From assembly GCF_002234675.1 (NCBI RefSeq), contig NC_019862.2:24548160-24612159 (forward strand): DNA of 64,000 nt. Direction: 5' to 3'. How positions within the stretch are numbered: position 1 is the first letter of the stretch; the number at the start of each line of letters is the position of its first letter. The notes beneath the pieces are model-generated. The model was not told the origin of the DNA and did not search any database. It saw only the letters and a list, made by a program, of their open reading frames with translations. The translations under genes and the position numbers were made by a program. Shown piece after piece: positions 35,063 to 46,620 of this stretch. Origin of the DNA: Oryzias latipes (taxonomy: Eukaryota > Chordata > Actinopteri > Beloniformes > Adrianichthyidae).

Positions 35063-35076
35063 GAATTAGTATGACA

Positions 35077-35095
35077 GTGATGATGATGATGATGA
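35077..35095 (+). repeat. GAT-type microsatellite beside the LINE
   Basis: GTGATGATGATGATGATGAG follows immediately after the right target-site duplication of the LINE. It lies in the flanking DNA, not in the element, if the duplication is read correctly. Confidence 0.7.
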
Positions 35096-36759
35096 GGTTT
35101 GTCTGTTTTTCACAGTTTGACAATGAAAAGCATAAATGGAAAAGAGGAATCCTTAAGGCAGAATGGTCAGATTGGGAGGAGAAATGACAGAGAAATGTTT
35201 TCTGTAGACTGGAAACACCACATTCGCGCTGTTTCCACACATACGATGTGCGTAATAACATAAGGTTCAACATAAACAGGACTTCACTATTTACTCCTGT
35301 GGGAAATTTGTGTTAAGAGTAAATATTGTCAGAAATCAACAAATGAAGAGGTGTGTGGTTAGGTTTCTGCAGCAGTCTGGATGGAATTTTTCCATTTCAG
35401 TTCCATGGACTAGTGCTCATGTTCTTTTTTCAGCCTCTCTGAAAATCTCTGGCAAAAGTAAAGATAGAAGGCGTACATCTATTAGAGGTAACGAGCATTC
35501 CCATAGGAATGAACTGATCTCTGGTTGAGTTACATACGAACACACGAGTGAAAACTGAGTGAAGATTTCTGCTTCTGACAAGTTCTTGCTTACATTTTTT
35601 TGGTAAGGTTGGTTCACTAACTTGCTCGAGAACCATCAGAACAATGACTAATGATCCAGGGGGGAGCAAACAAGCAGCTTCTCATTTTTGCTTTTGTGTC
35701 AGATTTTCCAACGTGTGTGTGTGTAAATAATGAGTTCAAAAATGCATGACAGCGCTGTGATCTGACTATTCTCCCTGTAGACTCCTTTAGAGGATCCGGA
35801 CCAGAGCGGCTCAGCTTATTCCTGACGTGAAATGATGTGTTGCTTTGCTGTAAAGTTGTAACCGCGTTGTTTTCCAACTCAAAGCAGGAAGAAAAAAATA
35901 ATTAGTGACAAAAGGAAACATAAAGCGTAGCATTTGTGAAAACACACTCTTATATAGATATATATAAAAAGTATAATCTCTTAGTTCCAGGAGTTTCAGA
36001 TGAAGAAAACCAACAGTTTTAATTATTGTATCAAGGGCTGAGCAACATGCTTTTTAAGTGAAATTTTCAGTTATCTAAGCCTGAGTCACAGTCAGCAGGG
36101 TTTGATTTTTAATTTTTGCATTTGTTAAAAGGACTTTTTCCAGGGGTAATAGGAAAAAGAACATTGTTCTTTCTGGTGAGGACTTCCAACTGTTTGCAAA
36201 ACCTTCTGGGAGGTTTTCTCTCACACTGTAAAAACTACAAGAAAACACAGATAAAGCAGCAGCAGCAGCAGCAGCATGGGGTTACCAGCAGTTTTAACTA
36301 GATTTAAAGCAGAAAAGGTGTAGTTGGTATCTAGCCATTGGTGAAAAAAAAGGATAAATGAGTGAACGCACTCACATCCCAGACAAAACCACAAGAGAAA
36401 AGTTCTGCCAGACATGAGAATGATGTCAAATATGTTTTCATTTTTGTCATTAATCCGCTCTTTTCTATGGTTGTATTCATTCGACCACACAGAAAACAAA
36501 AAAATTTCTTAAAGAGGTTGGTGGTGTGCTTTAAAGTCATTTTCAGTATAAGACTGTGAACAGTTTAAAAAACACACCTGTTAAATAAACTACAAACGAA
36601 GTGAAATAGCAAATAAAGTGATCAATTTAAACCCAAACCTGCATGTGCTGCTGCTTTGATCCTCCCTCCTCATATTGCCCAGCCCCGATTGGTGTCAATT
36701 CTGTCATCCACCACTGAAAACCCCACGATCATCTCATCACATCTTCTCATTTGTTCATT
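35096..36759. other. No gene; short CAG tract
   Basis: Flank of the LINE. ACATACGATGTGCGTA at 35239-35254 repeats a sequence at the LINE left junction. A CAG run lies at 36258-36276. Nothing else. Confidence 0.5.
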
Positions 36760-37000
36760 TGTAGGTCAGTTCTTTGTTGCAGGGTGCAAACCGCACTGAG
36801 GTCATCCGTTAACGCTCTGCTACGAAGCGGAAGGGAAACGTCCACTTGAGGGAAATCGAAGAAGAGTCTTTATACCTGATAGTTCCTGGATAAGCCTGAA
36901 AGAGTGAGCGTCGCGGCGGCTCCCGCCGTGAGGAGAGCTGGAGTCACTCGGAGCGAGGAGCAGAGCCGCTGGCTTTGCTTGCATAAAAAAACATTTACCG
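36760..37000. promoter_or_regulatory. Small GC-rich island without a recognised gene
   Basis: CGTCGCGGCGGCTCCCGCCG and nearby CpGs stand out in an AT-rich gap between the LINE and zbtb37. The short open frames have no known similarity. Possibly a promoter of a non-coding transcript. Confidence 0.3.
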
Positions 37001-38044
37001 TCCACTGAGAATCGGATTCACAGTCCTGTAGAAAACAGTAATTGGCCATTCGTGTGCTGCCTGCTAAACCTGCGTACAAATGAGTTCAGTTCATCGTTTT
37101 GAAAGAATACATTTTTCCATATGCAGGTATCAAAGTTTAAATATGTTTGTCTGATATTATGGTTCCATTTGTTTATAGCTCAGCTTTGATAAAATCTTTG
37201 CACCCCAGTTTTTCTCGCCTGTTAAGTGCTGAAGTGATTATGGCCATGCCTTTTTCTCCCCCTGTGATTGCCAGATGGTGCGACCTGGTTTTGGCCACAA
37301 GTAGGAAAGACTTCTGGAGACCTTTATTCCCCCATTTCATTTCTCTTTTTCTTCTAAATGTCCAGCTTCATGGCTTGGCCACTACATCCATCCGGTCCCA
37401 CGGGGTCTGAGTCCCGCCGCGATGCTTTCCTGTGTGTGAACTGAGCTCCACTGTCATCTGTTAGGTTTTAAAGCTGCTGCACTCCACACAGTTCTTCCAT
37501 TAAACTCGGCTCTGTCAAATTGCATAACCTTTCAGGCTTGCATTACTCAAAACAACTAACATTTATAAAGTTTTTAGTTGAAAAGATGATTTTAAATTAA
37601 AAGCATTAAAGTAAAGCTGAAAAAACTGCAAATGAGCAAATAAATAAACAGGAATTAAATTTACTTTTAAGCAATTTTACATTATAGAGGTGATTTAATA
37701 AATTTGTAATTTAATAGACGCAAACGTAGACATAAGCTGGCTTTGAAGAAACCTACCAGGATGGTGGAAAAACCAACTCTAGCAAATGAAATTCATAAAA
37801 GGCGATAAAATTACAACCGTTGAAGGTTCAAAACACAAACTAACTTACAACAGTTTAGATAAAAGCAAAATCTCTTTTTCTCTCTGCAATCATTTCTAAC
37901 TGAAAATAAATTAATTGGTTGTCTTTAAATTACCCATAATTCTGTGCTGAATTTTAAAAATGCCAATAGTTAGCAACAGAACTGTGGGTGAAAAGTTGAT
38001 AATCTATAATATGTTAATCTTCAAATCATACTAACTCGCAACAG
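37001..38044. other. No gene seen
   Basis: AT-rich gap without recognised exons or repeats. Confidence 0.45.
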
Positions 38045-38900
38045 TTAAGACTACGGTCACATATCCCAAAAAACCCTCGGCGTGGCAACCTAAATGGAAG
38101 TTTTTTAGCAAATTCGGCAGGTGGCCACGCAGCGGGATTTGTAATCGGAAGGCAGTAAACGCATTCTTACACGCTACACGGTGGACACTGAGGTTTTAAG
38201 AGAAACTTTACATTTTACAGTGACCGGACGAGTTTTTGACATCGATCGGTGGCCCCCCAGGCACATTTGGAGGTCGCGCAGTGGCAGTCCAGTGACAGGC
38301 GTGTGGCAGGAAGGCAGCAGCGCAATAACTGACTGATAGGAGGGTCTCCAAGGTCCCCAAACTTGCCTGATAATCGGCTGATTAATACTGCTACCCTCCA
38401 ACCACCGTCTTGCCTCCCCACTGCCACCGTCCAACTGTTGGAAATCATCTGTTAAGGGCACTCGATGAGGGCTGTTGACCGGGCCAGGGGCCTGGCAATG
38501 CACAAAACTCATCATGGTGTTGATAGCACCACAGCGACTCAAGCGACCTGCGTCTGGAGCAATTGCGTTTGATGCTGAGAAAACTACGAAGACGACAGAC
38601 CATTGTGCTTGCTGAATCACTCATAGAAGAAGAGTAATGCCCACAAGAAGAGCAAAGAGGAAGAATCTGATGTGCGAATGAGCAGTGGTGCAGTATGGCA
38701 CATATCAAGTCCCCACCGGCCGCCTTGATATGGACGGCTGCCGTCATGCCGCAGACATTTACACACCGTTCACTAGAGCTGCCAGCTGTCCGGCTGTTTT
38801 CCAGGTTGTTGTAGAAGATTTTCAGGCCAATCTGGAGACGGTAGCATTAGAGTGCAGCAGGTTTAACACATACCAGTGACAGGAACTGGTTTGCGCTCCC
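38045..38900. repeat. Unclassified transposon-like GC-richer block
   Basis: This block differs in composition from its AT-rich flanks and has long, weakly open frames on both strands without recognised motifs. On the plus strand GAGAAAACTACGAAGACGAC and an acidic run after it faintly recall the N-terminus of PIF/Harbinger accessory proteins, but this is too weak to name. Phrases such as CACATATCAAGTC and GCCGTCATGCCGCAGAC hint at a decayed DNA transposon. Confidence 0.3.
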
Positions 38901-40064
38901 TAACCACAAAAAAAAAAAAAAGGATTTTGGGTCACACACATTGTGCACAGAAAAACAAAACATAAAAAAACAGTAAATGTTGGTTTGGTTTAGACAGAAA
39001 CCCTGGAGTGCGTGAACAGAAATGCTCCGTGGTGGCGGCGCTGTGCAGCAGCTGTATTGCGTAGTGATCAGAGGTAACTGAGCTGTGTGTAGCTTATCTG
39101 CGGCTGTACGCTGTACAGCTTTTGGACGTCCAGCTGTGAATTTGTCCTTTCATCGAGTTTGATCCGACCAGATGCTTACAGAGTTTAAAACCTACAATGC
39201 TCAGAGAATCGGGCATTGACGCTGATGTCACAGGCAACGGAAATAAGACCGTGTGATGGGACGTATTATGACTGAACATCAAAAAACACAAGATGTTAAA
39301 ATACTTTTAACACTAACTGCTGAAGATCAAAATTGCTGTAAGTCATTATAACTCTTTGCATTTGGTTTTGCTCAGAAAACAATTGCTGATGAACAGAACT
39401 TGTTTGGACCAAATTTCATTTCAAACTGAAGACATTGCATTTAAAAAAAAAAAGACTAACAGGTTAAATGTAACGGCTCTGAGTGAAATATTAGGTAAGT
39501 GTAACTAAATGAGGTATATCTGTGCAAGTTAAGTGAGAAACCTGTTAAGGGTCTTGAAATGTGACGAAGAAAACACACGAGCGACTCGATCACACCGGAG
39601 CTCTTGCAGCTGCACTTTCTCTTGGACGTTTTTGTGCGACAAAATGTCAGACGTGGCACTTGAAGAGCGTGAGGGGTATGTCGTTGACCTGACGGCTCTG
39701 GATTGTCTCAAGGCAATTACCACGGGTTGACCTGTTCCACTGTTTGGCAAACTGTGTCGGAGTTGCATGGTGAGGCTGTTACGTACTAAAAAGCAGAACT
39801 GTGTAGCATTAATAAGACGGAGGCAAAGGAGAACCCCGGAACTGTGCGGTGCATGAGGTTGTACACGTGTGTGGCATTTCTTCATTTTAGCTTAATCTGT
39901 CCGGTTCGCTTGGTGAAGGTAGATACGGTTTAAAGCGGAAATAAAATCTCAGTTTGGACTCTTTTAAGGGCTCAGTTGACTTCAGGCCGTTCTGCATCCA
40001 GTTCTGGTGCAACTGGATGACCCCTCCTGGTCTGTCACCCTCCACTCCCATCCTTTCATGGGGA
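38901..40064 (-). other. Downstream of zbtb37; probable 3' UTR at its upper end
   Basis: The bases below 40065 should hold the zbtb37 3' UTR on the minus strand, but I found no canonical AATAAA close by. The rest is unassigned. Confidence 0.35.
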
Positions 40065-42194
40065 TCAGTCGGGCCCTGTGGTGGAAACAGAGGCTTGGGG
40101 GCCGTCCCCGTACTGCCCTCCGCTGCTGCTCCCACCTCCTCCTCCGCCGCCTTCTGGCTCCTCTTGGCTCGGGGAGGCCTCGTCGCTCGGGCCTCCCCTC
40201 GACGTGACGGAGGTGGTGGTGGTTTCAGGGGAGGCGCTGTGGGCCTCCTGGGGGGCACAGCCTGGGTGGTTCTTGCGGAAGTGTTGGTTGAGGATCGCCT
40301 GGAAGGGGAAGCTTTTCCCGCAGACGTGGCAATGGAAGGGCTTGTTGCCCGTGTGCTTGCGGATGTGATACTCCAGCTGGTCCTTGCGGGTGTACTTTTT
40401 GCCGCAGATGCGGCAGACGAACGGCGTGATGCCCATGTGCAGACGCATGTGGCGGTCAAGGCTGCCTTTTTGGTTGAAGGACTTGCAGCAGTAGATGCAG
40501 GTGAGCCGAGGGTTGTAGCGGTACCAGCGGTCTCCTACCTGCTCCCTCAGGTACTCCTCGTAGCCGCCCATGTCGAACGCTGGATGCTCCTCCCCCTGAG
40601 AGGAAGAAAAAAAACCTTAGTGGAAGATCTTAGAGACAAACCTGCATCTCCTCACTAATAACTTGTAATAAACAGCAATTAAAGAAAAGCTTAGAGTTCC
40701 ATCAGTGCTCCTGCACACTCATGTCTGGCAGATTTGGTTTTAGTTTTTAAGGTTACTTGTTAAAACTACTTCCTGTGCCTCTTCATTGCACTTATTATTT
40801 TGTTATACTATCTTTATGCCTTAGTTACAACTGCCCCTATGAGTGGATACATGCAGTCTGCAGGCGAAAAACTGGAAAATTTGACATTCTTTCACGAAAC
40901 ATTTACCACGCGCACGACAATGGTACGATCCATTTTCATGACATCCCTACAGATGGTCATATGGGCCTAAAAGGAACTGCAAGACACACCTGCGCTCACT
41001 TTAAGATTGGCAACTGCTCTCTACATCCATCCACAGACAACGCAATGCATGTGACTGAGGCTTTAAAAACTGCGGATGCATGCAAGAGCCTGCAGTTTGT
41101 ACCTGTGAGCTTGGCTGCCGTAGCTCGTCTGCTCTGCTGGGAGACTCGCTCTTCGCTCTCTGGCGCTCCGTCAGGACGACCACGCTGCCGGTCGGGCTGA
41201 ACCTGACTCCCACAGACGCATAGGGAGGTGTCAGGTAAATGAATATGACAGGGAAGACGGGGAGTGCCATTAAAACCACTCACCTGTCCGTCTCGCTAAA
41301 GCTGGAAGACGGCTGTGCACTCCGGGCCCCCAGAGCTCCCAGTGGCCCTGTCACAAGTGTGCTGCGTCCAGAGGAGTCGATCATCACGGTTGCCCCCTCC
41401 TCCATCTGCACCCCGTCCTCCTGGTTGTCTCCTGCTCCGATCCACTCTTCCATCCTCTCTGTCTTGATCCTGATTCCGTCCCCGCCCTCTTCTGCGCTGC
41501 CGGCCCGCTCTGGCTCGCTGCTCGTCTCCACGTACCACTGGCCGGCACGGTTTATGCGTAGGATGGGCTCCTTGGCCACCCTGCTGGACGTCAGGGGCCC
41601 TTCCAGCCCGCTGTGTTCCACAGTCGGTGGGGGGCTGAGCTGCTCCTCAGTTGGACTGCCCGCCTCACTTGCCTCCACTCCCCCCCGCGATCCCAGCAGA
41701 CGTAGACCCCCCTGATGACCGCCTCCACGGACCACAGTTTCAGTGGACCTCCTAGACCCTCGCACGACCTCCTCTCCTCTGGATTCATCATCCAGATCAG
41801 CCAGGTTGATCTTGAGATGGATGCCCTCCAGGATCTGGGTGCAGCGGTCGATGATGTGCTGCATCTGTAGGAAGCTGGCAGCAGTCAGATAGCTAATGAT
41901 GTCTGCGAGCTGGAGGCAGAGTCGGCCGGTGTAGCAGAAAGTCAGCAGCTGCTCGAACACCGACGGGTTGCGGATCACCGTCAACGACACGGTGCTCATC
42001 TGGCTCAAGGACATGTGGTCTCGGAAGTACGGCGAGCTGGCGGCCAGGACCACCTTGTGTGCCCGAAAGCTCTGACCCTGGACGTTGACCACGATGTCGC
42101 ACAGACGGCCCTGAACACGCAGCTGGTTCAGGTGAGACAGGACCGAGTTGCTGAAGTCTGGGATGTCCAGCTGGATGCTGCCAGAGCGCTCCAT
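40065..42194 (-). CDS. zbtb37: BTB/C2H2 zinc-finger protein ZBTB37, 513 aa in three coding exons
   Basis: A nuclear BTB-zinc-finger protein, presumed transcription regulator. Coding exons on the minus strand: 42194-41284, 41202-41103, 40595-40065; they join in phase to 1542 nt. The N-terminus (MERSGSIQLDIPDFSNSVLS) leads into a BTB/POZ domain to about residue 140 (GRLCDIVVNVQGQSFRAHKV, FCYTGRLCLQLADIISYL). A variable acidic middle contains REPILRINRAGQWYVETS-like sequence, followed by FSPTGSVVVLTERQRAKSES. Three C2H2 fingers lie at about residues 370-449 (CIYCCKSF..HMRLH, CRICGKKY..HIRKH, CHVCGKSF..HFRKNH), the last with an H-X4-H spacing. The C-terminus VSTTGPD matches the human protein (503 aa). 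The start chosen lacks the preceding 13 open codons because a splice acceptor (CTGCAG, 42208-42203) lies 8 bases upstream of this ATG. It lies convergently with serpinc1, as in the human neighbourhood. Confidence 0.96.
40812..41090. repeat. Dispersed repeat in zbtb37 intron (ACTGCCCCTA family)
   Basis: It opens with TTAGTTACAACTGCCCCTAT and GAGTGGATA, followed by GTCTGCAGGCGA, which matches a block at 19972-20029 in stil intron 15. The interior after this head does not align between the two copies by eye. It is probably a DNA-transposon terminus. It lies between coding exons 2 and 3 of zbtb37. Confidence 0.4.
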
Positions 42195-42271
42195 GCTGCC
42201 ACCTGCAGGGACGCTGGAGAGACAGCAACGCATTAAGCTACATTCACACCTCCCATGGCAACGTGTTCAAA

Positions 42272-42728
42272 GTAGGGCTGGGCAGAACTGGTTCAATTTG
42301 ATTCACTAGTACCTGGATTTTTTTTTTCTTTCGATCAACTCGATTTAATACTTATACGGTTTATGCATTTAAGCATGCAGTATTTGTATATAAATACATT
42401 AATAATCTATTTACGTTTTGAAGATTTTCATATTATTTGATACATATGACATACTATGAAATTGTAAAAAGGAGAAACTCCAACAAAAATGTGCAGATCA
42501 TCATGCTCTGCATCTCCTGGGGGGCATTTCAGTTTGGCCACTAGGTGAAGCTTGCGCTCTAGCATTACACTTTATTCCAGAAGATTTAAGCAAAAAACTG
42601 TGATTTAGACCCCAAATGGTTACTTTAAAAAAATGTTTCCCTCGAGGAGTCTCTACTTTCATGGATCGATTCTTGGTTTATCAAGCTTGGGTCGATTCAG
42701 ATCGATGAATCGATTTTATCAACCCAGC
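42272..42728. mobile_element. GGGCTGGG-ended MITE (hAT-like)
   Basis: It starts AGGGCTGGGCAGAACTGG and ends with GATTTTATCAACCCAGCC, giving short inverted ends, with ATCGATT-type motifs at both arms. It has no coding potential and is nested in a larger repeat. Target duplication not verified. Confidence 0.5.
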
Positions 42729-43400
42729 CATTCCAATGAAAAGTCTATGTAAATGTTCTGGCTACGCAAAATTTTAAAACTGTTCTCTGGCTCTACATGC
42801 ATAATGTGTGGCCACTGAAGGCGCATTCCCAGCTAAACCAGATCAAACTTTGACCACTTAGGGACTAAGATGTAGTGGTGCCAACCATCTGAAAACTGAT
42901 CATGGAGGAGAACTTAACAATTGTGGCTTGTGCCTGGCTGAAATTTTATGACACTAAGTGCTACATTTATCAGAGTAGAGCTGTGAAAGAAAAAGCCTGG
43001 ACCAAGATTCACGAGAATTACACCGCTTTGACATTCCACACCAAGGCCGAATCGGAATTCTTCCCCTTCCCCTACGGCTTCTGCCTACCCCTACATTTAG
43101 CCGTCTCAACGGTGAGTTATGGAAAAATAGTGTCTTCGAATTCGGATGTTAGTCCCACTCGATGATGTCATCAATAGTCGCCGGTCAGCTACGTTAGCGC
43201 GGAGCTGTTAGCGCTCGTAAAATAAATAACAAAATTGGTTTTATAACTTTAAAAAAGGTCATGCTAAAATGAGGAGTCAGTACTTACATTTAAATGTAAA
43301 CTTCTGTGCATCCCAGCACACCAACTAAAAAAAAAGCACTTCTCCTCTGCTGCAAACCCTGGCCAAGGGCTCGACACCCCTCCACCACGAGGTTTAGCCT

Positions 43401-43612
43401 TTAACCCTTGTGCTATCTTCTGGGGTCCAGACGACCCCAACCTTACATTGACGTGTTCTCCCTACCATGACAAAGGTGGATAAAGGTGAAGAGGATTTCA
43501 TGTAATCCATGGACTCCAGTGAAGATCACAAATCATTTAAGAAAAAAGGTTCAGCGCACTGTTTAGTGGGGTCCAGATGACCCCACTTCCAATTTTAATG
43601 TGCCTTGGATAA
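43401..43612. mobile_element. piggyBac-like MITE (TTAACCCTTGTGC end)
   Basis: TTAACCCTTGTGCTATCTTC at the left has the TTAA plus CCCTTGTGC start known from fish piggyBac-derived MITEs. GGGGTCCAGACGACCCC near the left end and GGGGTCCAGATGACCCC near the right end are symmetric palindromic sub-terminal blocks. The right boundary near ATAAGGGCACTTTAA is approximate. Confidence 0.55.
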
Positions 43613-44114
43613 GGGCACTTTAACAAGGCTTAAAAACTATTTTGGGCAGCCCTACCCCTCCAAATGCCACTATAATTGGAGGAATAGGGAGAAGCCTTAG
43701 GGGTAGGGGAAGAATTCAGATTCGGCTCAAGACTCTTCCAACTGTAGGTGCCGGACATGCACTAGTAAACAGAAGGAAAAAAAACGGAAGATGAAGCCCC
43801 TCCCTGCTTGTCCAGTGTGAACACCATGGGCTAACATGTGTCACATGCCTGATGTGCCCGTAGCTTTAGCAAAGACAGGGGTAACAGGTCGCCACGCAGT
43901 TTTACTTCCCACCCCGGGAGGAAAACCAAAACATGAAGCACAAACTGAGCTGAACTCTTCGAAAAACATAACTGGAAGCATCATGACCTTTGGACACAAT
44001 TTTGAAGAAACATTTGAACAAAAATCTCTGTGAGCACTTAACTGCCAAAAGTATTGACTAATAATCTGAACTGAAGTGAGACCCAATTCAGAATCCACAG
44101 AATTAAGTTAAAGT

Positions 44115-44368
44115 CCAATCAGCACCAAGGTGGGTAAAATGTGTTCTCTGCATTTGAGAAGCAGACACAACTGACACAACTGTGCTCAGGAACCATTTGG
44201 CAGTTTGGCCCCCCATCCAACTGCTTAATGCTGAGTGTCAAGCAGGGAGGCACTGGGTTGCTCTTTGGGACCCAGTGCCCTTGGTATGATTTGACCATGG
44301 GTTTCAGCTCACGGCCTTCCAGTCTCAGGGCAGACACTGTACCACAAGGCCACTAAGCTGGCCCTGTG
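44115..44368 (-). repeat. tRNA-derived SINE, minus strand
   Basis: On the minus strand it begins GGGCCAGCTTAGTGGCCTTG, has the box-B-like GTGAGCTGAAACCC, then the body phrase AATGCAGAGAACACATTTTA at its far end. The same order of motifs in diverged form is found at 15590-15800 on the plus strand. Confidence 0.6.
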
Positions 44369-45483
44369 GCCCATAAATACTTTAAGGGATAAAACAATCT
44401 AATAAGACAATATGATTTCAGCCAAACTCAGGTGTGGAAGTGTTTATGGGAATGTTGGACCGTTTTTCCAGAAGCACAACAGATACGTTCCACACCGATG
44501 TTGAAAGCGTGGATCTCAGTCTTCCTTCCAAACGGGATCTGTCGGGTCTGGGTCTAGACTCTACACAGTGGGGAAGTGTATGTTTGTATGTAATCAACTT
44601 GAATCAGCTGATTCTGAAGCCAGAAAAATACGACTTTTTGTACCGAATTTGCACGAGAATTCTCTTGAAAAGAATGCCATAACACCACAACGCTGAGACA
44701 CAGCAACTTTTGAAATGTGATCAGATGATTTCAGACTCATCAAAACAACTTTTAACTTTGCTTCTCACTTTCTTCCCAACAATCTACAACACTCATTAGC
44801 GTACCTTCATAGCTGTCTTCTTGCCAGTAACCGCCCTGCAGCATTTCTCCGGCACACAAGTAAAAAGTCTTGATCCTGACATTGATACAGAAGTTCAAAA
44901 TTGGTGAGCGAAATATTATACTTAGCGCCAACAGCCCTGCCCACAACTCAGAGGTGAATTTCTAATGAACGGCCTGCCGCTCCGCAAAAACTATGTCCTA
45001 GAAAACGACATAAAATTTTGGCTTAAAACAGGATAATCCAGGAACGCTTCTCACTGTTTTCCCTTTTACGATAAATCAAACGATGATGGAGTGGGACTTT
45101 ATTGGGAACTAAACTGTTGTTCATTGGACAACAGCATTGTTGCAACAAGTGGCTGATTTGAATTTTGTTTCACCCCTTGACACCTTGTCATGCCATTGAC
45201 TGTGAGAACTGGACTAAGTGACCCCTCCCCCATCTCTTTCTAAACAGGAAGTACTTGCTGGCTCCAAGAAGCCAAAATCCTTCAGACTTCTATAGAGAAA
45301 TAAACAGCTATTACCTATTAACACAATCTTGCTAATTCTAACTTTTTTCTCTCAAAGATTTTCTTTGTTGCAATTTATTCTAGTTATAAACTGACCAATC
45401 AGATGCGTCATTAAAAGTATGTGGTCTCACGCCGAACATTCGAGACGTTTGATTGACGGATTCTCCCGAGCCTGCTATCAAGT

Positions 45484-45716
45484 GGTAGGGGTGTGACCCA
45501 CCAACAAGCTCAAGCACAAAGCACATTACAGTCACAGTCCTATTCACACACTGATGGCGGCTCCGCTCCCGAACACCGGTGCCAACCATCCACCAGAGGC
45601 CAGGTGGGGTTCGGTGTCTTGCCCATGGACACATCTACATATGGGCGGGCAAGGCGGGAATCGAACCTGCTGATCAGAGGTCGACCATCCTACCACTGCA
45701 CCACAACCGCCCGTAG
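45484..45716 (-). repeat. tRNA-derived SINE with clear box B, minus strand
   Basis: Read on the minus strand it starts ACGGGCGGTTGTGGTGCAGT and carries GGTTCGATTCCCGCC, an excellent Pol III box B. It continues with GGGCAAGACACCGAACCCCA and TGACTGTAATGTGCTTTG. A diverged relative is at 2575-2745 (TGACTGTAAAGTCCTTTGGG). Confidence 0.7.
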
Positions 45717-46324
45717 CTTGTAACTTATCTTTGTGTCATTTTTCACACTGTTGTCTGAATTCCAATGAAGCCAGGTTGTGTCTTGAACCAGGTTCATACT
45801 TTGCACAATATCATTGCTTTAAAAATAAAGTTAAAAGAAATACAAGAGGATCGTGTTTGTGCAAACTGTTTTTCCCCTTGAGAATCTGTACATGACTGGA
45901 AAAAAGTAAAGTAGTGAGATCTGAATTACTTTTTCAAGTAGTTAATGAGTAAAGTGGCAAAACTACAATTTAGATCCACTAAGTAAAGTAATCAAATACT
46001 TTATGGAGGTAATTTACACAACACTATCCATAATCATGTGGACGTGGTGGAGGTTTCAGGCTTGGTTTCTTTCTGGGGCCTCTGAGCCCCAAAACCCCCT
46101 GAAACGCCCCCGATGGTGAGTATTACAGCGTCACTGCGCATGACCACAGGGGGAACACAGTCAGTGCAGTGCTAAAAAGCACAAGTCTCACAGTTTGAGG
46201 ATACTGGTGGACATGTTTCGTCACTTCTGGTGCAACCAGAACCTTTCTGCTATCAGGACACCAAGAATCTGAACCAGGAGGCTCCGGGGAGCAGAGCCCG
46301 TCCAGGGTGTGTGGGGGGGCTCAC
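45717..46324. other. zbtb37 intron 1, unique-looking part
   Basis: No exon or known repeat recognised. With the repeats at 42235-45716 it makes up the proposed 4.1-kb first intron. Confidence 0.4.
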
Positions 46325-46620
46325 CTGGAGGAGGAGGAGGGGGTGATCTGGTCTGCGGTCAGGATGGGGTTCCGTCGAGGCTTCAGTCCTGTGGGTCGTT
46401 GTGCATCGTTGGCAGAGCGTGGGCGACAGTGGCTCTGTTCGGCTCGGCGTGACTTTCGGTTCGGCCCGGCAGGCTGCAGCTCCACCCGCCGCTCCAGCGG
46501 CGCCTTCAGTTCTCAGGGGCGGGAATCGGAAACTAGGCTCGGCCTCCGCTCCGTCAGCAGCCGCCCCGACGACATGCCACCAGAAGTCCGGTTCGGTTCG
46601 GTGTCGGACGGCTGCTGCGG
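46325..46620 (-). other. zbtb37: Probable zbtb37 5' untranslated exon
   Basis: On the minus strand a GC-rich stretch ends in CTCCAG followed by GTGAGC, a strong splice donor at 46324-46323. No reading frame here fits zbtb37, so this would be a non-coding first exon spliced to the acceptor at 42203. The intron would be about 4.1 kb and is largely repeats. The 5' limit is not known. Confidence 0.55.

Larger units (their letters stand above)
42235..43868. mobile_element. AAGCTACATTCACA repeat with two internal insertions, zbtb37 intron 1
   Basis: Left end AAGCTACATTCACACC and right end GTGTGAACACCATGGGC..CCGTAGCTTT resemble the inverted ends of the family at 7038, 25364 and 54408. Inside, 42272-42728 begins AGGGCTGGGCAGA and ends TCAACCCAGCC (a separate hAT-like MITE). 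A block starting TTAACCCTTGTGCTATCTTC at 43401 looks like a piggyBac-type MITE. The left end lies only 27 bases from the acceptor of the first zbtb37 coding exon. Confidence 0.55.

Noticed and set aside
38174-38620. 148-codon minus-strand frame
   Set aside because: No recognised domain and lies in a transposon-like block; insufficient to call a gene.
39954-40658. 234-codon plus-strand frame opposite zbtb37
   Set aside because: Antisense shadow of the zinc-finger exon; no domain of its own.
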